Positions 18,728 through 26,997 of a DNA stretch of 40,645 bases are shown here, piece by piece. This DNA comes from Lachnospiraceae bacterium. GTDB taxonomy: Bacteria; Bacillota; Clostridia; Lachnospirales; Lachnospiraceae. The notes under the pieces were generated by a model, which was not told the DNA's origin, did no database searches, and worked only from the letters and a program-made list of their open reading frames with translations. Location: contig JAFYAS010000054.1 of the NCBI GenBank assembly GCA_017540605.1, forward strand, positions 1-40,645, written 5' to 3'. Both the position numbers and the translations under genes were made by a program. The number at the start of each line of letters is the position of its first letter. Positions within the stretch are counted from its first letter, which is position 1.

Positions 18728-20119
18728 ATGGGCTTTTCAAGCTTTATTGGATCAGCAAAAGGAAAGATAATACTTGGCCTTGGTGCCTTGGCAGTAGCCG
18801 GAGCAGTATGTTATTTTTCACTCGGCAACAAAAGCTATAGAAGTATTTCGGTGAAGGAAGCGAATGGAGATGTCATCATCACAGGAGAGATAAATAATGG
18901 TCAGGCCTACGCCGGAGAGAGGCTTTATGGCGGGGATGATGTAGATGTAAGAGTTGATTCATCTCTTGTGATGTGCATGGACAATGATAAATATGTATAT
19001 GCCGATTCCAATACACATTTTGTGCTGGAAGCCCAGGATAAAGGTGATTCAAGCAGGATAAAGATTAAGCTTGACAAGGGCTCGGAATTAAATGACCTTC
19101 AATCGAAGCTTAAGGCCAATGATTCTTATGAGGTTGCAACACCCAATTCCACCATGTCAGTCAGGGGGACCAAGTTCCGTGTGACAGTTTATGAGGAGGA
19201 TGGTATCACCTATACTCTTTTGGAGGTTTCGGAGGGACTTGTGTTAGCTGAGCTTTCTACGGCAGACGGAACATTTACCGGGGTGGAAAGAAAGTTTGGA
19301 GCCGGTGAGAGTGTACTTATAAGGGGTAATGATACGTTTTCTGAATTCGTGAAGGATGATGAGGGAGTGGTAGTAAGAAACCTTGATTATTCTTCTTTAC
19401 CTGAGGATAGTTTGGAGAGACTTAAGGTGTTGCTTAAGATGGCCTCGAAGGAAGTGTCTTATGAGATAACCACTGAAGAAGCTAAGGTGACAGATGGTCC
19501 CATCGGAATAGAAAAAATCGTAGAAGAAGAAACTACTGAGGAGGCTTCAACCGTAGCGCTTACAACTACCGAGGCAACGACCACAACGGAGGCAACCACT
19601 GAGAAGAAGACAACAGAGGCTCCAAAGACCACGGAGGCAAAGACTACAACTACTGAGGCAACTACAGAAAAAGAGAAGACCACTACAGAAGCTGCCAAAA
19701 AGGAAAAAACCACTGAGGAAAGAAAAACCACCGAGGAAAAGAAAAAGACCACAACAGAGAACACCACTGAGACTACGGAAGCGACGGTAGCCACCGAGGC
19801 TACCACTGCTCATACCCACAGCTTTGGAGAGTGGACAACCGTAAAGGCCGCCACCTGTACTGAAAAGGGTAGTGAAGAAAGAAAGTGTTCCTGCGGTGAA
19901 ACAGAAACAAGAAGTGTAGCAGCTACCGGCCACAATTATGGAGACTGGTCGGTAAAGACAGCCGCCACCTGTACCGCTGAAGGAGTAAGGGTTCGTACCT
20001 GTAAGAATTGCGGTAAAGAGGAAACCGGATCTTTAGAGGCTCTCGGCCACAAATTTGTTGACGCAAATGACAACCAGAACGGCAGGGTCTGCGAGAGATG
20101 CGGAGCAAGCGAGAACTAA
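18728..20119 (+). CDS. FecR-domain membrane protein with Thr/Glu-rich linker and CxxC repeats
   Basis: A 463-aa surface protein. Start 18728 follows GGAGGG (18716-18721) by 6 nt; an ATG overlapping the upstream stop at 18707 is less likely. A membrane anchor (about residues 13-32) precedes a FecR-type sandwich domain whose core is [17 protein letters not shown] (136-152). Residues about 266-359 are a low-complexity Thr/Glu/Lys stretch of TTEAT-like units. The C-terminal ~100 residues hold cysteine repeats of the form [14 protein letters not shown]...CSCG and HNYGDW...CKNCG, resembling small zinc-binding or wall-associated modules in exported clostridial proteins. It likely works with the CHASE2/HD-GYP protein as an envelope sensor. 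The ispF ribosome binding site overlaps its stop codon. Confidence 0.9.
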   Translation: MGFSSFIGSAKGKIILGLGALAVAGAVCYFSLGNKSYRSISVKEANGDVIITGEINNGQAYAGERLYGGDDVDVRVDSSLVMCMDNDKYVYADSNTHFVLEAQDKGDSSRIKIKLDKGSELNDLQSKLKANDSYEVATPNSTMSVRGTKFRVTVYEEDGITYTLLEVSEGLVLAELSTADGTFTGVERKFGAGESVLIRGNDTFSEFVKDDEGVVVRNLDYSSLPEDSLERLKVLLKMASKEVSYEITTEEAKVTDGPIGIEKIVEEETTEEASTVALTTTEATTTTEATTEKKTTEAPKTTEAKTTTTEATTEKEKTTTEAAKKEKTTEERKTTEEKKKTTTENTTETTEATVATEATTAHTHSFGEWTTVKAATCTEKGSEERKCSCGETETRSVAATGHNYGDWSVKTAATCTAEGVRVRTCKNCGKEETGSLEALGHKFVDANDNQNGRVCERCGASEN

Positions 20120-20132
20120 GGAGATTGATACA

Positions 20133-20675
20133 ATGAGGATAGGAATGGGATATGATGTCCACAAGCTGGTGGAGGGAAGAAAACTGATACTCGGCGGTGT
20201 GGAGATACCTTATGAAAAGGGACTTTTGGGACACTCTGATGCTGATGTATTGGCACATGCTATCATGGACGCTTTACTTGGGGCAGCTGCTCTTGGAGAT
20301 ATCGGTAAGCATTTTCCTGATACGGATCCTGAGTTTAAGGATGCTGATAGTATGAAGCTTATGGCTCATGTAAAAGAGCTGCTTGATAAAAGAATGCTCT
20401 TTGTCGGCAATATAGATGCCACAGTAATAGCTCAGAGACCAAAGCTTGCACCTTATATCGAGCAGATCAAGCTAAATATTGCAAAGACTCTTGACATCGA
20501 TCCCGATTGTGTGAACATAAAGGCAACTACAGAGGAGGGCATGGGATTTACGGGTGAGGGACTTGGAATCAGCTCCCAGGCTATATGTTTGCTTGAGAGT
20601 ATCGATACGGCCAGCACCAATGTGTTTGATGGAAGTGTGGGTTGTTCAGGCTGCCCTATGAGAAAAAGAGACTAA
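20133..20675 (+). CDS. ispF: 2-C-methyl-D-erythritol 2,4-cyclodiphosphate synthase
   Basis: Cytoplasmic enzyme of the MEP isoprenoid pathway, forming the cyclic diphosphate from the CDP-methylerythritol phosphate. Start 20133 is set by AAGGAG (20118-20123), which overlaps the upstream stop, and by the family N-terminus [11 protein letters not shown] (metal ligands D8 and H10). [13 protein letters not shown] gives the third metal ligand, and [15 protein letters not shown] is the conserved C-terminal motif. At 180 aa it is ~20 residues longer than usual; the extra tail ends [11 protein letters not shown] with a CxxC. It heads a cluster with cysS, mrnC, rlmB and sigH. Confidence 0.97.
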   Translation: MRIGMGYDVHKLVEGRKLILGGVEIPYEKGLLGHSDADVLAHAIMDALLGAAALGDIGKHFPDTDPEFKDADSMKLMAHVKELLDKRMLFVGNIDATVIAQRPKLAPYIEQIKLNIAKTLDIDPDCVNIKATTEEGMGFTGEGLGISSQAICLLESIDTASTNVFDGSVGCSGCPMRKRD

Positions 20676-20690
20676 AGGAAGGATAGAAAA

Positions 20691-22100
20691 ATGCAGATAT
20701 TTAATACATTGACAAGAAGAAAAGAGAATTTTAAGCCGATAAACGAGGGCAAGGTAGGTATATATGTGTGCGGACCTACCGTATATGATTTTATTCATAT
20801 CGGCAACGCCCGGCCTATGATAGTATTTGATACCCTTAGAAGATATCTGATGTACAAGGGCTATGATGTCAATTACGTCACCAATTTCACTGACGTTGAC
20901 GACAAGATCATAAGAAGAGCCAATGAAGAGGGAGTAGATGCATCTGTTATATCCGAGAAATATATTGCGGAATGCAAGACCGATATGAAGTCTCTTAATG
21001 TAATGGAGGCGACCACACATCCTCAGGCAACCAAAGAGATACCTGATATGATCGAGATGATAAAGGTGTTGATAGATAAAGGCCACGCCTACGAGGTAAA
21101 TGGTACGGTTTACTTCAGAACAAGAAGCTTTGCGGATTATGGCAAGCTTTCTCACAAGAATATCGATGATCTTGAATCGGGACACAGAGATGATGATCAC
21201 GCTTTAAAGGTAAGTGGTGAGGATGAAAAAGAAGATCCCTTGGATTTTGTTCTGTGGAAGCCCAAGAAGGAGGGTGAGCCTTCGTGGGAGTCACCATGGG
21301 GAGACGGAAGACCCGGTTGGCATTTGGAGTGCTCTGTTATGTCTAAAAAATACATCGGTGATATCATAGATATCCATGCAGGTGGAGAGGATCTGATCTT
21401 CCCTCATCATGAGAATGAGATAGCCCAGTCTGAAGCAGCAAATGACACCGAGTTCGCAAGATATTGGATGCACAACGGTTTCTTGAAGATTGACAATCAG
21501 AAGATGTCAAAGTCTCTTGGCAACTTCTTTACTGTAAGAGAGATAGGCGAAAAGTACGATCTCTCCATCATCAGATTTTTTATGCTTTCAGCTCATTACA
21601 GGAGCCCACTTAATTTCTCTGATGAGCTTGTAGAGGCAGCAAAGAATGGTCTTGAAAGAATACAGACTGCGGTTTCAAGACTTTCGGATATGGAAAAGAC
21701 CTATGTTTCCGGTGAGTTAAGTCCTGTTATCAAGGCGGCAGTTGATGATTATATCAAGCGCTTTGAAGCTGCAATGGATGACGATCTCAATACTGCTGAT
21801 GCTATTTCTGTGATATTTGAAATGGTTAAATATGCCAATACAAATATCGGTGAAGGAGCAAGCTTTGAAGATGTTTCTTGTATGAAGACTGCTATTTTTA
21901 AGCTTTGCGATGTGCTTGGTATTGTTGCAGAGAAGAAGGCAGAGGTACTTGATTCGGATATAGAAGCCTTGATCGCCGAGAGACAGGCTGCCAGAAAGGC
22001 AAAGGATTTTGCCCGTGCTGATGAGATCAGAAATCAGCTTTCTGAGATGGGTATCATTCTTGAGGATACCAGAGAGGGAGTAAAATGGAAGAGAGCGTAA
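20691..22100 (+). CDS. cysS: Cysteinyl-tRNA synthetase
   Basis: Class I synthetase of 469 aa that charges tRNA-Cys. HIGN (36-39) is the HIGH motif and KMSKS (271-275) the second ATP-binding motif. Zinc ligands are C27 (YVCGPTVYD), the Cys in HLECSVMS, and His/Glu in FPHHENEIAQSEA. AAGGAAGG precedes the ATG, 15 nt after ispF. Its 3' end overlaps mrnC by 16 nt, which points to translational coupling. Confidence 0.98.
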   Translation: MQIFNTLTRRKENFKPINEGKVGIYVCGPTVYDFIHIGNARPMIVFDTLRRYLMYKGYDVNYVTNFTDVDDKIIRRANEEGVDASVISEKYIAECKTDMKSLNVMEATTHPQATKEIPDMIEMIKVLIDKGHAYEVNGTVYFRTRSFADYGKLSHKNIDDLESGHRDDDHALKVSGEDEKEDPLDFVLWKPKKEGEPSWESPWGDGRPGWHLECSVMSKKYIGDIIDIHAGGEDLIFPHHENEIAQSEAANDTEFARYWMHNGFLKIDNQKMSKSLGNFFTVREIGEKYDLSIIRFFMLSAHYRSPLNFSDELVEAAKNGLERIQTAVSRLSDMEKTYVSGELSPVIKAAVDDYIKRFEAAMDDDLNTADAISVIFEMVKYANTNIGEGASFEDVSCMKTAIFKLCDVLGIVAEKKAEVLDSDIEALIAERQAARKAKDFARADEIRNQLSEMGIILEDTREGVKWKRA

Positions 22101-22537
22101 ATACTTCAGAGGGTCTGGTTGAGTGCTTTAAGAAAGAGCTTGGTGTAAAGGCTCAAAGACTGAATACCTATTCGCCCCTGACTCTTGCCTATATTGGTGA
22201 CAGTGTATTTGATCTTTTGGTAAAAACATATTTTGTCAGCAAAATGAATATGCAGGCGAATAAATACCATAAGCTTACAAGTAATGTGGTAAAGGCGAAG
22301 GCTCAGGCTGACATGCTTAAAGCCATAGAAGATGATCTTTCCGAGGAAGAGCTTGATATATATAAGAGAGGACGCAATTCCCATCCCTACAACAAGGCTA
22401 AGAATGCCTCCCGTATGGAATACCTTGAGGCTACGGGCTTTGAAGCATTGGTTGGTTATCTTTACCTCGATGCCCGCTATGAAAGGCTTGTTAAGCTTTT
22501 AAGACTCGGCTTTGAGAGAACAGGAGTAGTACAATGA
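22085..22537 (+). CDS. mrnC: Mini-ribonuclease III
   Basis: A 150-aa RNase III-like endonuclease without the double-stranded RNA-binding domain, used in 23S rRNA maturation. The RNase III core is visible: LAYIGDSVFDLLV (catalytic D39), RGRNSHPYNKAKNAS, and YLEATGFEALVGYLYL. GAGGGAG lies before the ATG, inside the end of cysS. The stop overlaps the rlmB start (ATGA). The order cysS-mrnC-rlmB is the conserved Firmicute arrangement. Confidence 0.96.
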   Translation: MEESVNTSEGLVECFKKELGVKAQRLNTYSPLTLAYIGDSVFDLLVKTYFVSKMNMQANKYHKLTSNVVKAKAQADMLKAIEDDLSEEELDIYKRGRNSHPYNKAKNASRMEYLEATGFEALVGYLYLDARYERLVKLLRLGFERTGVVQ

Positions 22538-23277
22538 AAAATGAAGGATATATAGAGGGTAGAAATGCCGTGATGGAGGCTTTTCGTTCAGGTCGTGTGA
22601 TTGACAAGCTCTTTGTTCAAAAGGATGCGAGAGATGGAAGTATGAACTCCATTTTAAGAGAGGCAAAAAAGAGGGATGTGATCATCAAGTATGTGGAAAA
22701 GACAAGACTTGATGAGATGTCTGAGACAGGAAAGCATCAGGGCGTTATTGCCAATGCAGCTGCTTATGAATACAGCGAGCTTGAGGATATATTTGCTTTG
22801 GCTGAGGAAAAGGGTGAGCCACCCTTTGTTATGATCCTCGATGAGATAGAGGACCCCCACAATCTTGGAGCCATCATAAGAACAGCCAATCTAGCCGGAG
22901 CCCATGGTGTGATCATCCCGAAGAACAGAGCTGTCGGACTTACGGCAACTGTGGTCAAGGCATCTGCCGGAGCACTCAATTATACTCCGGTTGTAAAGGT
23001 TACCAATATATCAAAGACTATAGAAGAGCTTAAAGAAAGAGGTCTTTGGTTTGCCTGTGCCGCTATGGATGGCGAGGTGATGTATGATCAGAACCTGACA
23101 GGCCCCATAGGACTTGTGATAGGCAATGAAGGAAATGGTGTAAGCCGCCTTGTAAGAGAAAAATGCGACTTTCAGACAGCCATTCCCATGAAGGGCGATA
23201 TAGATTCTCTGAACGCTTCAGTGGCAGCAGGCGTGTTGGCATTTGAGGTGGTCAGACAAAGGATGAGTAAAAAATAA
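22534..23277 (+). CDS. rlmB: 23S rRNA (guanosine-2'-O-)-methyltransferase RlmB-type (SPOUT family)
   Basis: A 247-aa TrmH/SpoU-family 2'-O-methyltransferase. The N-terminal substrate-binding domain begins EGRNAVMEAFRSG. The SPOUT motifs follow: LDEIEDPHNLGAIIRTA (motif 1), GLVIGNEGNGVSR (motif 2) and IPMKGDIDSLNASVAAGV (motif 3), which build the knotted SAM site. The start overlaps the mrnC stop. The exact methylated rRNA base is inferred from the family. Confidence 0.95.
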   Translation: MKNEGYIEGRNAVMEAFRSGRVIDKLFVQKDARDGSMNSILREAKKRDVIIKYVEKTRLDEMSETGKHQGVIANAAAYEYSELEDIFALAEEKGEPPFVMILDEIEDPHNLGAIIRTANLAGAHGVIIPKNRAVGLTATVVKASAGALNYTPVVKVTNISKTIEELKERGLWFACAAMDGEVMYDQNLTGPIGLVIGNEGNGVSRLVREKCDFQTAIPMKGDIDSLNASVAAGVLAFEVVRQRMSKK

Positions 23278-23278
23278 G

Positions 23279-23866
23279 ATGGATTATCAATTAGCAACGG
23301 ATGATGAATTGATAGCATGTATCAGAGCCGGTGACGATGTTGCCATGGGAACACTTCTTAAAAAGTACAATCCTATGGTAAAGCGTGAGGCAAGAACCAT
23401 GTTTTTAGTGGGTGGAGATACCGAGGATCTGATTCAGGAGGGGATGATCGGACTGTTTGGTGCGATAAGTGATTATGATCCGAAAAAAGGAGCTTCATTT
23501 TCTACATTTGCCAGACTATGTGTGGAAAGAAGGATCATAAAGGCTATAGCCGCATCGAAAAGCCAGAAGAACATTCCGTTAAACAATGCTCTTTCCTTTG
23601 ACAGTACCGAGGATGAGGAAGGTATTTCTCTTTATGAAAAGCTTGAGTCGGAGCTGATCTCGGATCCTGAAGAGCTTGTGATCGCAAGGGAGGCCACCTC
23701 TGAGCTTATAACTGGTATAAGAGCGAAGCTTTCTAAGATGGAAAATATAGTTCTTGACTACTATCTTGACGGACTTAATTATACCGAGATAGCAGCCATT
23801 ATGGGAAAACAGCCCAAGGCCATAGACAATGCTATCCAACGTATCAGGAAAAAGGCGATTGTCTAA
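23279..23866 (+). CDS. sigH: SigH-like RNA polymerase sigma factor
   Basis: A 195-aa sigma-70 family factor. Region 2 is at about residues 25-95: GGDTEDLIQEGMIGLF (core binding) and GASFSTFARLCVERRI (-10 recognition). Region 4 is at about 145-192: LNYTEIAAIMGKQPKAIDNA (HTH for the -35). Position after rlmB matches sigH in other Firmicutes. In spore formers SigH drives early sporulation and competence genes; many Lachnospiraceae do not sporulate, so the regulon here is open. The start lies 1 nt after the rlmB stop with only a weak ribosome binding site (AAAGGATGAG), which suggests coupling. Confidence 0.92.
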   Translation: MDYQLATDDELIACIRAGDDVAMGTLLKKYNPMVKREARTMFLVGGDTEDLIQEGMIGLFGAISDYDPKKGASFSTFARLCVERRIIKAIAASKSQKNIPLNNALSFDSTEDEEGISLYEKLESELISDPEELVIAREATSELITGIRAKLSKMENIVLDYYLDGLNYTEIAAIMGKQPKAIDNAIQRIRKKAIV

Positions 23867-23885
23867 AAAATATTTAAAATAAAGT

Positions 23886-23914
23886 TTGACATGGTACTTA
23901 TTATGTGATATAGT
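23886..23914 (+). promoter_or_regulatory. Strong promoter of the infC operon
   Basis: TTGACA (23886-23891), 17-nt spacer, TATAGT (23909-23914) with TGA before it. The perfect -35 box and extended -10 fit a ribosomal protein operon. Confidence 0.9.
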
Positions 23915-23920
23915 ACCACT

Positions 23921-24065
23921 GTTGTGTAAAAAGTAGAGCGTTCACTCTCACCTTGGCGCAAGAGGCGACCCGGGTACAGATATATACATCATCTATATGT
24001 GTGTATTTTGTTGTGGATCGCTCTCTGGGGTTATCCACAATTTTTATTTATGGAGGTGCAAGACA
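23921..24065 (+). promoter_or_regulatory. infC leader with attenuator terminator, probably the L20-type autoregulatory leader
   Basis: TTGTGGAT (24011-24018) pairs with ATCCACAA (24033-24040), followed by TTTTTATTT: an intrinsic terminator before infC. Its loop holds CGCTCT (24019-24024), which is complementary to AGAGCG (23935-23940) at the start of the transcript, so a long-range stem can compete with or stack on the terminator. Between them lies an ATATA/TATAT hairpin (about 23979-24002). In Firmicutes the infC-rpmI-rplT operon is known to be repressed by L20 through such a leader. Assignment to that class is by position and layout, not by a model. Confidence 0.65.
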
Positions 24066-24572
24066 ATTAGCGACGTACAGATCAACGAACAAATCAGAGA
24101 CAAAGAGATCCGTCTGATAGGTGCTGACGGCGAGCAGGCAGGTATTATGTCAGCGAGAGACGCACAGAAGATAGCAGACGATTTAGGACTCGATCTTATT
24201 AAGATCGCACCCACGGCTAAGCCGCCTGTATGCAAGATCGCCGATTATGGAAAGTATCGTTATGAGCAGGCAAGGCGCGACAAGGATGCCAAGAAAAAGC
24301 AGCGTACCATCGATACAAAGGAGATCAGACTTTCTCCCAATATTGATACCAATGATCTAAACACCAAGGTCAATCAGGCACGCAAGTTTTTAACCAAGGG
24401 TGACAAGGTCAAGGTGACACTGAGATATCGTGGCCGTGAGCTTGCACACGTCAATGACACAAAGGTTATCCTCGACAAGTTTGCAGAGGAGCTTACCGAC
24501 TGTGCTGTTGTTGACAAGCCCGCAAAGTTTGAGGGCAGAAGTATGATAATGATATTGGCGCAAAAGCGCTGA
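24066..24572 (+). CDS. infC: Translation initiation factor IF-3 (AUU start)
   Basis: A 168-aa factor that binds the 30S subunit and checks the start codon. GGAGG (24052-24056) is 9 nt before an in-frame ATT at 24066, which is followed by [17 protein letters not shown], the normal IF-3 N-terminus. No ATG or GTG lies in frame at a sensible distance; the ATG in TTATGGAGG is out of frame. An AUU start is the known basis of IF-3 autoregulation. The N-domain and C-domain are both complete ([15 protein letters not shown]-like linker region; [12 protein letters not shown]; ending [10 protein letters not shown]). First of three genes with rpmI and rplT. Confidence 0.95.
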   Translation: MSDVQINEQIRDKEIRLIGADGEQAGIMSARDAQKIADDLGLDLIKIAPTAKPPVCKIADYGKYRYEQARRDKDAKKKQRTIDTKEIRLSPNIDTNDLNTKVNQARKFLTKGDKVKVTLRYRGRELAHVNDTKVILDKFAEELTDCAVVDKPAKFEGRSMIMILAQKR

Positions 24573-24603
24573 TTCTGATAACTTATTTAAGGAGGAAAAG
24601 AAC

Positions 24604-24807
24604 ATGTCAAAGTTAAAGTTAAAGACAAAGAGAGCTGCTGCAAAGCGCTTCAAGAAGACAGGAACAGGCGAGCTTAAGAGGAGCAAGGCATACAAGAGCC
24701 ACATCCTCACCAAGAAGACAACTAAGAGGAAGAGAAATCTTCGTAAGTCTACTCTCACAGATGAGACCAATGTAAAGACAATGAAGAAGATTTTACCATA
24801 CTTATAA
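24604..24807 (+). CDS. rpmI: 50S ribosomal protein L35
   Basis: A 67-aa highly basic ribosomal protein of the large subunit. The sequence [20 protein letters not shown] and the central [20 protein letters not shown] are typical of L35. AAGGAGGAAAAG precedes the ATG. It lies 31 nt after infC and 22 nt before rplT. Confidence 0.98.
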   Translation: MSKLKLKTKRAAAKRFKKTGTGELKRSKAYKSHILTKKTTKRKRNLRKSTLTDETNVKTMKKILPYL

Positions 24808-24829
24808 GGTTCGTTAGGAGGAAAATATC

Positions 24830-25183
24830 ATGGCAAGAATTAAAGGTGGCTTGAATGCCAAGAAAAAGCATAACAGAGTATTGAAGCTTGCAAAGGGCTA
24901 CAGAGGAGCAAGAAGCAAGCAGTATCGTGTAGCTAAGCAGTCAGTTATGAGAGCTCTTACAAGCTCATATGCAGGCAGAAAGCAGAGAAAGAGAGAGTTC
25001 AGACAGCTCTGGATCGCTCGTATCAATGCAGCAGCACGTATGAATGGTCTTTCATACAGCAAGCTTATGCACGGTCTCAAGGTAGCAGGCGTAGACATCA
25101 ACAGAAAGATGCTCTCAGAGATGGCTATCTCAGATGCAGAAGGATTTGCAAAGCTTGTTGAGGTTGCAAAGAACGCAGCATAA
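24830..25183 (+). CDS. rplT: 50S ribosomal protein L20
   Basis: A 117-aa rRNA-binding protein needed early in 50S assembly. [20 protein letters not shown] and [16 protein letters not shown] are the conserved N-terminus. In this operon type L20 also binds the leader of its own mRNA to reduce expression, which fits the attenuator at 23921-24065. TTAGGAGG lies before the ATG. It is followed by a terminator. Confidence 0.98.
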   Translation: MARIKGGLNAKKKHNRVLKLAKGYRGARSKQYRVAKQSVMRALTSSYAGRKQRKREFRQLWIARINAAARMNGLSYSKLMHGLKVAGVDINRKMLSEMAISDAEGFAKLVEVAKNAA

Positions 25184-25200
25184 TTGATATTATATATGAG

Positions 25201-25229
25201 AAACAGTCCTTAGGGGCTGTTTTTCTTTT
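25201..25229 (+). terminator. Terminator of the infC-rpmI-rplT operon
   Basis: AAACAGTCC (25201-25209) pairs with GGGCTGTTT (25214-25222; one G-U), loop TTAG, then TTCTTTTG. It begins 17 nt after the rplT stop. The next gene begins only at 25470; apart from the promoter below, 25230-25469 shows nothing I can name. Confidence 0.85.
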
Positions 25230-25327
25230 GTCAAGAGAAAAATTGGTAATACCAATAGGCGTTTTCGACAAAATCGAAAGCTATTTTATAGCTAATTTCC
25301 GAAAATATGACAAAATTGAAATTTGGG

Positions 25328-25357
25328 GTGACATTTTCGGTGAAAAACTGTTATACT
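25328..25357 (+). promoter_or_regulatory. Promoter of the small Tudor-like gene
   Basis: GTGACA (25328-25333), 18-nt spacer, TATACT (25352-25357) with TGT directly before it. The predicted leader is about 105 nt long. Confidence 0.6.
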
Positions 25358-25469
25358 GTTATCCGTGGGGCGGTTTCACGAGAAGGATTCATATTGTTTT
25401 CTGCAGATATCGATCACAGGCCGTATCGGTGTTGCAGCACAAAAATCTTAAAGGAAAGGAAGGATTAAA

Positions 25470-25853
25470 TTGAACGGCACAGACAACATTTTGAACGCAG
25501 AAGTTTCGCACAAGAAATTTGGAAACGGGAAGATCGTAGGTGTGGACGAAACCCATGTTACAGTATCATTTGATTCGTTATCGGAGAGCAAAGTATTCGC
25601 TTACCCCAAGGCATTCGAAAAATTTTTGGCAGCTATTGACGAAGAGATTCAAGGACAGATTGACAGTGATGTAAAGGAATGCCTGCTACTTGCTACACTT
25701 GAAGAGAATAAAAAGATTCAGAAGTATCACCGTTTAGAGGTTGAGAACAAAAAGGAAAGAATAGCTCAGTACAAGAAAAAGAAGAAGGCTCAGGAAGCCA
25801 GACTAAAGCGTGAAAAAAAAGAGCGTGAAAGATACGCAAAGGCAGTTGTATAG
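25470..25853 (+). CDS. Small Tudor/SH3-like domain protein with charged coiled-coil tail (TTG start)
   Basis: A 127-aa protein of no fixed name. No ATG is available; a TTG at 25470 follows AGGAAGGA (25457-25464). Residues about 10-52 (EVSHKKFGNGKIVGVDETHV, then VSFDS and FAYPKAFEKFL) resemble the Tudor-like C-terminal domain of PcrA/UvrD helicases, which contacts RNA polymerase. From about residue 75 the chain is almost all K, E, R and Q and should form one long helix or coiled coil. The gene is monocistronic, with a promoter at 25328 and a terminator at 25865. A role in binding polymerase or nucleic acid is inference. Confidence 0.85.
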   Translation: MNGTDNILNAEVSHKKFGNGKIVGVDETHVTVSFDSLSESKVFAYPKAFEKFLAAIDEEIQGQIDSDVKECLLLATLEENKKIQKYHRLEVENKKERIAQYKKKKKAQEARLKREKKERERYAKAVV

Positions 25854-25864
25854 CGAAAACTTTT

Positions 25865-25896
25865 CAAAGAGGAATGTTTATCATTCCTCTTTGTTT
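25865..25896 (+). terminator. Terminator, perfect 12-bp hairpin
   Basis: CAAAGAGGAATG (25865-25876) and CATTCCTCTTTG (25882-25893) are exact complements around TTTAT, followed by a short TTT. It starts 12 nt after the stop codon. Confidence 0.8.
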
Positions 25897-25925
25897 GCGA
25901 TTATTTAGTATAGTTGTTACGTTTA

Positions 25926-25954
25926 TTTACTTTATTAAGGTTTAGTGATATAAT
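25926..25954 (+). promoter_or_regulatory. Promoter of the HD-GYP response regulator gene
   Basis: TTTACT (25926-25931), 17-nt spacer, TATAAT (25949-25954) with TGA before it. Confidence 0.7.
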
Positions 25955-25982
25955 CTAAGTCCATATGGTTATTGGAGGAATT

Positions 25983-26996
25983 ATGGCTGATTGGATAGCT
26001 GTCGTAGATGACGACATTGCCAATTTAAAGGTTGCAGGACGAGTACTTAGTCGAAATCAAATGCAGGTAAGTGCGTTGAAATCGGGATTGGATCTTTTGG
26101 AATTTATGAAGACCAAAAGTCCCGATCTTATTTTGCTTGATATAAAGATGCCGGATCCTGATGGCTTTGAGACCTTAAAAAGACTTAGGGAATGGGAAGA
26201 TATCAACAACAAGCGTGAAACGCCTGTGATTTTTTTGACGGCTGAGGATGATACGGAAGCCGAGGCCAAGGGACTTTTGTGGGGGGCTATGGATTATATC
26301 AGAAAGCCCTTTGTTCCTGAGGTATTGGTGCTTCGTGTTCAGCATATTTTGGAGCTTCAAAGACTCAAAAGAAACCTTGAGTCTGAGGTAGAAAAAAAGA
26401 CTCAGGAGAATGAGCTTCTCGCCATGCAGGTGGTAAAGACCTTGGCTGATACCATAGATGCAAAGGATGCATATACCAATGGCCATTCCAGTCGAGTTGC
26501 GGAATACGCCTCTGAGATTGCAAGGCGATTTGGATATTCAAATAACCGTGTAGATAAGATATATATGATGGGACTTTTACATGATGTGGGTAAAATAGGC
26601 GTTCCTGATGAGGTGATAAACAAGCCTGCAAAGCTCACAGATGAAGAGTTTGAGATGATAAAGGCACATCCTGCCATAGGTGCCAATATTTTGGAGAATA
26701 TCACCGCTATGCCTGAGCTTTCCATAGGTGCCAGATGGCATCACGAGCGTTATGATGGCAAGGGCTATCCGGATGGATTAAAGGGTGATGATATTCCTGA
26801 GGAAGCAAGGATCATTGCTGTAGCTGATGCCTATGATGCTATGACCAGTAATAGAAGCTATCGTGGATATATGCCTCAGGAAAAGGTTAGAGAACAGCTA
26901 GTAAGTGGTAGAGGTACACAGTTTGATCCGAAATTTGCCGAGATCATGTTAGAGATTATGGATGAAGATATCGGTTATCATATGAGAGAGCATTGA
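25983..26996 (+). CDS. Response regulator with HD-GYP domain
   Basis: A 337-aa cytoplasmic two-component output protein. Start 25983 follows GGAGGA (25974-25979); the in-frame ATG at 25965 lies before that site. The receiver domain (about 1-120) has the acidic pair VVDDD near residue 8 and phospho-acceptor D53 ([11 protein letters not shown]). A helical linker of about 30 residues leads to the HD-GYP domain: H200-D201 in LLHDVGK and [11 protein letters not shown] (253-263), a complete catalytic set for cyclic di-GMP hydrolysis. No histidine kinase lies nearby, so its partner is elsewhere. queA follows after 1 nt, probably on the same transcript. Confidence 0.95.
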   Translation: MADWIAVVDDDIANLKVAGRVLSRNQMQVSALKSGLDLLEFMKTKSPDLILLDIKMPDPDGFETLKRLREWEDINNKRETPVIFLTAEDDTEAEAKGLLWGAMDYIRKPFVPEVLVLRVQHILELQRLKRNLESEVEKKTQENELLAMQVVKTLADTIDAKDAYTNGHSSRVAEYASEIARRFGYSNNRVDKIYMMGLLHDVGKIGVPDEVINKPAKLTDEEFEMIKAHPAIGANILENITAMPELSIGARWHHERYDGKGYPDGLKGDDIPEEARIIAVADAYDAMTSNRSYRGYMPQEKVREQLVSGRGTQFDPKFAEIMLEIMDEDIGYHMREH

Positions 26997-26997
26997 T

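Noticed and set aside
19540-19805. Repetitive ACT/GAG-rich stretch as a possible CRISPR or DNA repeat
   Set aside because: Units are codon-level Thr-Thr-Glu repeats of one coding frame, with no constant spacer or palindromic repeat.
19459-19933. Two minus-strand frames of 115 and 128 codons, rich in Val/Ser and Cys/Ser/Gly
   Set aside because: They are antisense shadows of the Thr/Glu low-complexity linker and cysteine repeats of the FecR protein.
25228-25473. 81-codon open frame on the plus strand between rplT and the Tudor-like gene
   Set aside because: It starts with TTG inside the terminator T-run, runs through a clear promoter and has no ribosome binding site; composition is not protein-like.
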